Source: an uncultured Riemerella sp. (GTDB lineage Bacteria > Bacteroidota > Bacteroidia > Flavobacteriales > Weeksellaceae). Taken from it: DNA of 10,044 bases. Below the pieces are notes generated by a model, which made no database searches, was not told where the DNA came from, and saw only the letters and a program-made list of their open reading frames with translations. A program made the position numbers and the translations under genes. Positions 6,057 through 10,044 of the stretch are shown one piece after another (the first letter of the stretch is position 1; the number at the start of each line of letters is the position of its first letter). The stretch lies in the NCBI GenBank assembly GCA_938037185.1, contig CALHQK010000014.1:1-10044 (forward strand), given 5' to 3'.

Positions 6057-7325
6057 TTATGCATTAAACAATGCTCTTCCCTTCATCAGATCATTTACTT
6101 TGACTTTTACTGCATCTAGGACTTTTTCATCATTGATATTCTTTACAACTTCATCTATCAAATCCGCTATAACTGGCATATCAGCCTCTTTCAGTCCACG
6201 AGTCGTCACTGCCGCAGTTCCTAATCTAATCCCCGAAGTGATAAACGGCGATTTGTCATCGTATGGAACCATATTTTTGTTACAAGTGATATCCGCCTTT
6301 ACTAAGGCTTTTTCGGTTTCTTTTCCATTTACTCCTTTATTTCTTAAATCAATGAGCATCAGGTGGTTATCCGTTCCACCACTTACAATGTCAAAACCTC
6401 TGTCTATCATAGCTTTAGCCAATGCTTGGGAATTTGCAATAACTTGCTTCGCATACACCTCAAATTTTTGGTCAAGAGCCTCGCCATAAGCCACAGCTTT
6501 ACCAGCGATTACATGCTCCAGCGGCCCTCCCTGAATTCCTGGGAAAACAGCACCATCCAGCACAGCGCTCATCATTTTAGTTTCTCCTTTTGGCGTTTTG
6601 TGTCCGTATGGATTTTCATAATCTTTTCCAAGCATAATCATCCCTCCTCTCGGCCCTCTCAGGGTTTTGTGAGTAGTCGTAGTAACGATATGACAATGCT
6701 CAAAAGGCGAATTCAATAGTTTTTTAGCGATAAGCCCCGCTGGGTGAGCGATATCTGCCCAAAGTGTAGCTCCTACTTCATCTGCTACTTCACGGAATTT
6801 AGCATAGTCCAAATCTCTGGAATAAGCTGAAAATCCAGCGATTATCATTTTTGGTTTTTCTTTTAGGGCAACTTGTCTCATTTGCTCATAGTCTATTCTC
6901 CCCGACTCTCTCTCAACACCATAAAATACAGGTCTAAAGTTGATTCCAGAGAAATTAACATGTGAACCATGCGTAAGGTGTCCACCCATAGATAAGTCCA
7001 TTCCCAGCACTGTGTCACCAGGTTTCAGCGCAGCCAAATATACCGCTGCATTTGCCTGAGAACCAGAATGTGGCTGAACATTCACATAATCCACCCCGAA
7101 AAGCTGTTTTGCTCTATCTATGGCTAGTTGTTCCACTTCATCCACCACTTCACAGCCGCCGTAATATCTTCTCCCTGGGTAGCCTTCTGCGTATTTGTTT
7201 GTAAGAACGCTGCCCATAGCTTTCATAACATCATCAGAAACGAAATTCTCAGAAGCGATAAGCTCTATACCATTCGTTTGTCTTTGTCTTTCTTTTTCGA
7301 TTAATTCAAATATAATATCTTGCAT
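6057..7325 (-). CDS. glyA: Serine hydroxymethyltransferase
   Basis: 422-aa PLP enzyme of the cytoplasm that interconverts serine plus tetrahydrofolate with glycine plus 5,10-methylene-tetrahydrofolate, the main source of one-carbon units for purine and thymidylate synthesis. The length is normal for bacteria. Visible family motifs: ELIASENFVS (21-30), YAEGYPGRRYYGGCE (45-59), the PHSGSQAN loop (85-92), the stretch with Asp191 and His194 (WADIAHPAG) that contacts PLP, and the PLP-lysine motif TTTTHKTLRGPRGG with Lys220. The C-terminal part with GTDNHLMLIDL and SGIRLGTAAVTTRG is intact. The upstream transferase gene ends 32 bp away, so read-through from purA is possible, though a weak promoter-like box lies in the gap. 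Nearby purA shares the need for one-carbon units. Confidence 0.98.
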   Translation of the reverse strand: MQDIIFELIEKERQRQTNGIELIASENFVSDDVMKAMGSVLTNKYAEGYPGRRYYGGCEVVDEVEQLAIDRAKQLFGVDYVNVQPHSGSQANAAVYLAALKPGDTVLGMDLSMGGHLTHGSHVNFSGINFRPVFYGVERESGRIDYEQMRQVALKEKPKMIIAGFSAYSRDLDYAKFREVADEVGATLWADIAHPAGLIAKKLLNSPFEHCHIVTTTTHKTLRGPRGGMIMLGKDYENPYGHKTPKGETKMMSAVLDGAVFPGIQGGPLEHVIAGKAVAYGEALDQKFEVYAKQVIANSQALAKAMIDRGFDIVSGGTDNHLMLIDLRNKGVNGKETEKALVKADITCNKNMVPYDDKSPFITSGIRLGTAAVTTRGLKEADMPVIADLIDEVVKNINDEKVLDAVKVKVNDLMKGRALFNA

Positions 7326-7341
7326 TGGAATAATTTTTTGT

Positions 7342-7367
7342 CAAATTTAATTAAAATTTATTTCAAA
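7342..7367 (-). promoter_or_regulatory. glyA: Candidate glyA promoter
   Basis: The minus strand carries TAAATTTG (7349-7342), a TAnnTTTG match 17 to 24 nt upstream of the glyA start codon. A TTTG (7367-7364) lies upstream, but the 14-nt spacer is shorter than the usual 17-23 and the TTTG is inside the end of the previous gene. Tentative. Confidence 0.3.
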
Positions 7368-8884
7368 TCATCATAATTTATGGTATTTAAGTCTAATCTT
7401 AAATATTTTCTCGTGTTATCTATTGTTTTAGGATTTTTTGTTCCCATTAGTTCTAAAACTTTAGAATAAACTGTGGTAATAGATGTTGGCTCCTCTACTT
7501 TCTGCCCTTTTTTATCCGTTTTTATAGATGGAGAAAACCACACAAAATAAGGCACTTGCACAGCTTCTCTATAATCACCATGTTTATAAATCTCATTTTC
7601 TTTAATCTGTCCATGGTCAGAAAAATAGACTAAAGCAGAGTTTTTATCCTTAAGCTGCTCAAAAATTTGTCCAATAATCTTATCTGTATATCTTATAGAA
7701 TTATCATAGCATTCGTCTATGCCTCCCTCCCATACAGCTTCTTTAGGAGGGTATTTGTCACATGCATAAGGGTGGCTTCCATTGATATGGAGAACTATCA
7801 GTTTTTTAGGAGAAGAATCTTTTAAAGCATCTTTCAAATATGGAAGAACAGCTTCATCATATCCATTGAGGAATTTTTTATTTTTAGCAAAAGAAGCAAT
7901 AGCGGTAATTCCTTGTGCGCCCCCTTGTGTGCTGTACCAAAATGTATTGTAATTCAGATGGTTGGCAGCGCTCATCACATTATCACTTAATTTTCTCAGT
8001 TCTTTTTTATAATTGCTGATATCAAGATTGCTTAAAACAATAGGAACGGAGATATTGGTAATGGCAGCCGGAGAATATGCGTTTTGGTAGAGCAGCATAT
8101 TTTCTTTCTCGGAAGCCTCTATCGGTGTAGTATCCCTCTGGTAGCCGTATAGAGACATGTTTTGTTTCCTTACAGACTCGCCAATCAGGATTACAATGTT
8201 TTCTATAGGTTGTTCATCGGTTTTGATTAAATTAAAATCAACTTTTGTATTTTTAATTTCCTCAATTTCTTGTTTCAGTGCCTGCGCAGCGAGAAAATCA
8301 GTAGAGTGATAAAATACATTTTTTATGGTAAAACCGCCTCCTTTATTGCTTATATATTTATGTTTTATGAAAAATAAAGCAGGAAGAATAATCCATAAGA
8401 AAGAAAAAATCTTTAAAAATTTACTGTTTTTTTGATTTTTATCTAAAATTCTACTTCCTCCACTAAAGATAAGTAATAAAATAGAGTAGAATATGATTGT
8501 AGTAATAATGGGCAAAACCAATGTTTTGACCATGCTGAGGCTCTCGGAAACATTAGTTTCTAAAATGCTGAGTGTCATTCCGACATTAAACCCTTGTTTA
8601 TAAATAAAAAAACAAGAAGCAGAAAGTATGAAATTAAAACTCAATATAAGTAACAGTAAGTAGGCGATGCCTCTTAAAAAAGTATTTTTCCTTAAAAAGA
8701 AAATACAAAAGCACAAAAGAGACAAAAACATCAGAGAATACTCAGCGATATTTCTTGCCGTATCAACCATCGATACAGTGTTTCTCTCGAATTCTAACAA
8801 ATAAGGATAAGATGAAAGAAATCCTACAACATATAATAACCAACCAATAATAATGTAAATAAGTACACTCTTCTTTGAAAACAT
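7358..8884 (-). CDS. Inner-membrane phosphoethanolamine transferase, EptA/MCR-like
   Basis: 508-aa sulfatase-fold transferase. Five transmembrane segments (about 6-28, 47-64, 71-95, 118-140, 158-174) anchor a periplasmic catalytic domain (about 225-490). Residues expected for the metal site and nucleophile are present: Glu236 in LIGESVRKQN, Thr276 in the TNISVP stretch (aligning by eye with the catalytic Thr of TAYSVP in MCR-1), His371 in INGSHPYA, Asp423-His424 in SDHG, and His435 in KHGDY. SILETNVSES at about 106-115 is also typical of the family. The likely reaction moves phosphoethanolamine from phosphatidylethanolamine to a surface glycan, lipid A being one option; substrate and any polymyxin effect are not proven. 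Only C375 and C392 could form a periplasmic disulfide, fewer than in MCR-1. It starts 3 bp after purA, implying co-transcription. An OpgE/CptA-type specificity is the alternative. Confidence 0.87.
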   Translation of the reverse strand: MFSKKSVLIYIIIGWLLYVVGFLSSYPYLLEFERNTVSMVDTARNIAEYSLMFLSLLCFCIFFLRKNTFLRGIAYLLLLILSFNFILSASCFFIYKQGFNVGMTLSILETNVSESLSMVKTLVLPIITTIIFYSILLLIFSGGSRILDKNQKNSKFLKIFSFLWIILPALFFIKHKYISNKGGGFTIKNVFYHSTDFLAAQALKQEIEEIKNTKVDFNLIKTDEQPIENIVILIGESVRKQNMSLYGYQRDTTPIEASEKENMLLYQNAYSPAAITNISVPIVLSNLDISNYKKELRKLSDNVMSAANHLNYNTFWYSTQGGAQGITAIASFAKNKKFLNGYDEAVLPYLKDALKDSSPKKLIVLHINGSHPYACDKYPPKEAVWEGGIDECYDNSIRYTDKIIGQIFEQLKDKNSALVYFSDHGQIKENEIYKHGDYREAVQVPYFVWFSPSIKTDKKGQKVEEPTSITTVYSKVLELMGTKNPKTIDNTRKYLRLDLNTINYDDLK

Positions 8885-8887
8885 TTT

Positions 8888-10044
8888 CTAAAAAATTTCT
8901 TTTCTTATAATATTCTGCGAACGCTCTGGCCCCACAGATACCAAATAAACATTGATACCCAGATACTGTTCTATAAATTCTATGTATTTTTTTGCATTTT
9001 CTGGAAGTTCTTCATAATATCTCACTTTTGTGATGTCTTCTTCCCAACCTTTTAGCTCTTCGTAAATAGGCTCATAATGATAGAGTTTGGTAGTAGAAGA
9101 AGTGAAATAATCTATGATTTTCCCATCTTCTGTACGGTATTTTGTGGCTATTTTCAGAGTGTCTATTCCTGTAAGAACATCTAGTTTAGTGATTACCAGA
9201 TTGTTAATCCCATTAATCATACAAGCATGTTTCAGCGAAACCAAATCTAGCCAGCCTGTTCTTCTCGGTCTGCCCGTTGTCGCCCCAAATTCATGCCCTA
9301 TTTGTCTTATTTTTTCTCCTAAATCATCATTTAGTTCCGTAGGAAAAGGACCATTCCCTACTCTTGTAGTATAGGCTTTGGCTACTCCGATGAGATTTTG
9401 CAGAGCCGTAGGAGGAACTCCCGCACCGCTACAAACGCCCCCTGTGGAAGGCGATGAAGAAGTCACATAAGGATATGTCCCGAAGTCAATATCCAGCATC
9501 AGCGCTTGCGCCCCTTCGAAAAGGATATTTTTGCCGTTTTTTATAGCTTCGTTGATTTCTATTTCAGTGTCGATGATTCGGTCTTTTAGCTTCTGACCAA
9601 TAGCTAAAAATTCATTGTAAATTTCATCAAAACTAAGCGTAGGTTTTCCGAAATATTTCTCAAATAAAGCATTTTTTATTTTAAGGTTTTTCTCTATTTT
9701 TTCCCTTAAAACCTCAGGATTCAGAAGGTCTATCATCCTGATGCCCACTCGTGCGATTTTGTCTTCGTAGCAAGGGCCAATACCTTTTTTAGTCGTACCA
9801 ATCTGCGTTCCGCCCTGCTCTTCCTCTCTATAAGTATCTAGAAGGATATGATAAGGCATGATAACATGGGCTCTTCGGCTGATGAATATATGGTCTGTTC
9901 TTCCGCCTTTTTCCTCTAATTTTTCTACTTCTGAGATAAAGGCTTTCGGATCTACCACCACACCATTTGCGATGATGCATTTCCCTTTACATTGGAGAAC
10001 TCCAGAGGGCAGTAGATGAAGAACGAATTTCTCATCTCCCACAT
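8888..10044 (-). CDS. purA: Adenylosuccinate synthetase, N-terminus off the window
   Basis: Cytoplasmic GTP-dependent enzyme that joins IMP and aspartate to adenylosuccinate, the first committed step to AMP. 384 residues are visible. About 45 N-terminal residues, including the GDEGKGK phosphate-binding loop, lie beyond the right edge. Visible motifs: the signature GIGPCYEDKIAR, FEGAQALMLDIDFGTYPYVTSS, TRVGNGPFPTEL, GATTGRPRRTGWLDL, the guanine-specifying TKLD, and the C-terminal SVGPERSQNII. The GTG at 10042-10040 is an internal Val codon (the protein continues through VGDEKF), not the start. The downstream transferase gene follows after 3 bp. No purine-responsive riboswitch can be assessed because the leader is outside the window. 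Confidence 0.97.
   Translation of the reverse strand, partial: VGDEKFVLHLLPSGVLQCKGKCIIANGVVVDPKAFISEVEKLEEKGGRTDHIFISRRAHVIMPYHILLDTYREEEQGGTQIGTTKKGIGPCYEDKIARVGIRMIDLLNPEVLREKIEKNLKIKNALFEKYFGKPTLSFDEIYNEFLAIGQKLKDRIIDTEIEINEAIKNGKNILFEGAQALMLDIDFGTYPYVTSSSPSTGGVCSGAGVPPTALQNLIGVAKAYTTRVGNGPFPTELNDDLGEKIRQIGHEFGATTGRPRRTGWLDLVSLKHACMINGINNLVITKLDVLTGIDTLKIATKYRTEDGKIIDYFTSSTTKLYHYEPIYEELKGWEEDITKVRYYEELPENAKKYIEFIEQYLGINVYLVSVGPERSQNIIRKEIF

Noticed and set aside
10040..10042. GTG as the purA start codon
   Set aside because: Known PurA proteins carry about 45 residues with the GDEGKGK loop before this Val-Gly-Asp-Glu-Lys segment, so the gene continues off the window.
1..10044. CRISPR array, insertion sequence, phage or defence system
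   Set aside because: The only tandem array is gapless 22-bp DNA without unique spacers, and no transposase, integrase, nuclease or Cas-like protein was seen on either strand.

Overview
The window looks like a chromosomal segment of a low-GC Bacteroidota, most likely class Flavobacteriia and plausibly the Chryseobacterium/Riemerella/Elizabethkingia group (Weeksellaceae). The grounds are the protein families (HU-HIG type DNA-binding protein, OMP_b-brl_3-like outer-membrane barrel, small lipoprotein), A-rich leaders without clear Shine-Dalgarno sites, promoter-like TTTG-N20-TAnnTTTG elements, and a GC-rich structured intergenic element of a kind that recurs in flavobacterial genomes. The genus is inference.

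Left part (1-1611, + strand): a terminator of an off-window gene (9-47) is followed by about 290 bp of purine-rich, gene-free DNA and a small predicted lipoprotein gene (336-830). Next comes an array of 22-bp imperfect tandem repeats (865-996) that runs into a well-formed flavobacterial promoter (967-998) for a 125-aa HU-related DNA-binding protein (1022-1399). The HU gene is followed by a structured RNA-like element (about 1436-1570, Flavo-1-like) and a strong bidirectional terminator (1576-1611). That terminator separates it from the convergent minus-strand genes.

Right part (1661-10044, all minus strand, read right to left): purA (adenylosuccinate synthetase, N-terminus off the window), an EptA/MCR-type phosphoethanolamine transferase starting 3 bp after purA, glyA (serine hydroxymethyltransferase), recX, a half-size ABC exporter, and a TonB-receptor-like outer-membrane barrel protein. 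Gaps are 3, 32, 73, 13 and 26 bp. The run could be partly co-transcribed. A hairpin with a U-tract and an overlapping promoter-like box between glyA and recX suggests a second unit, recX-ABC-barrel. purA and glyA are core nucleotide and one-carbon metabolism. The transferase, ABC exporter and barrel protein are envelope functions.

The most interesting items are the 22-bp repeat array embedded in the HU promoter, with a 66-bp higher-order period, and the structured element after HU, which can form mutually exclusive helices. No CRISPR array, tRNA, rRNA, insertion sequence or phage gene was seen.
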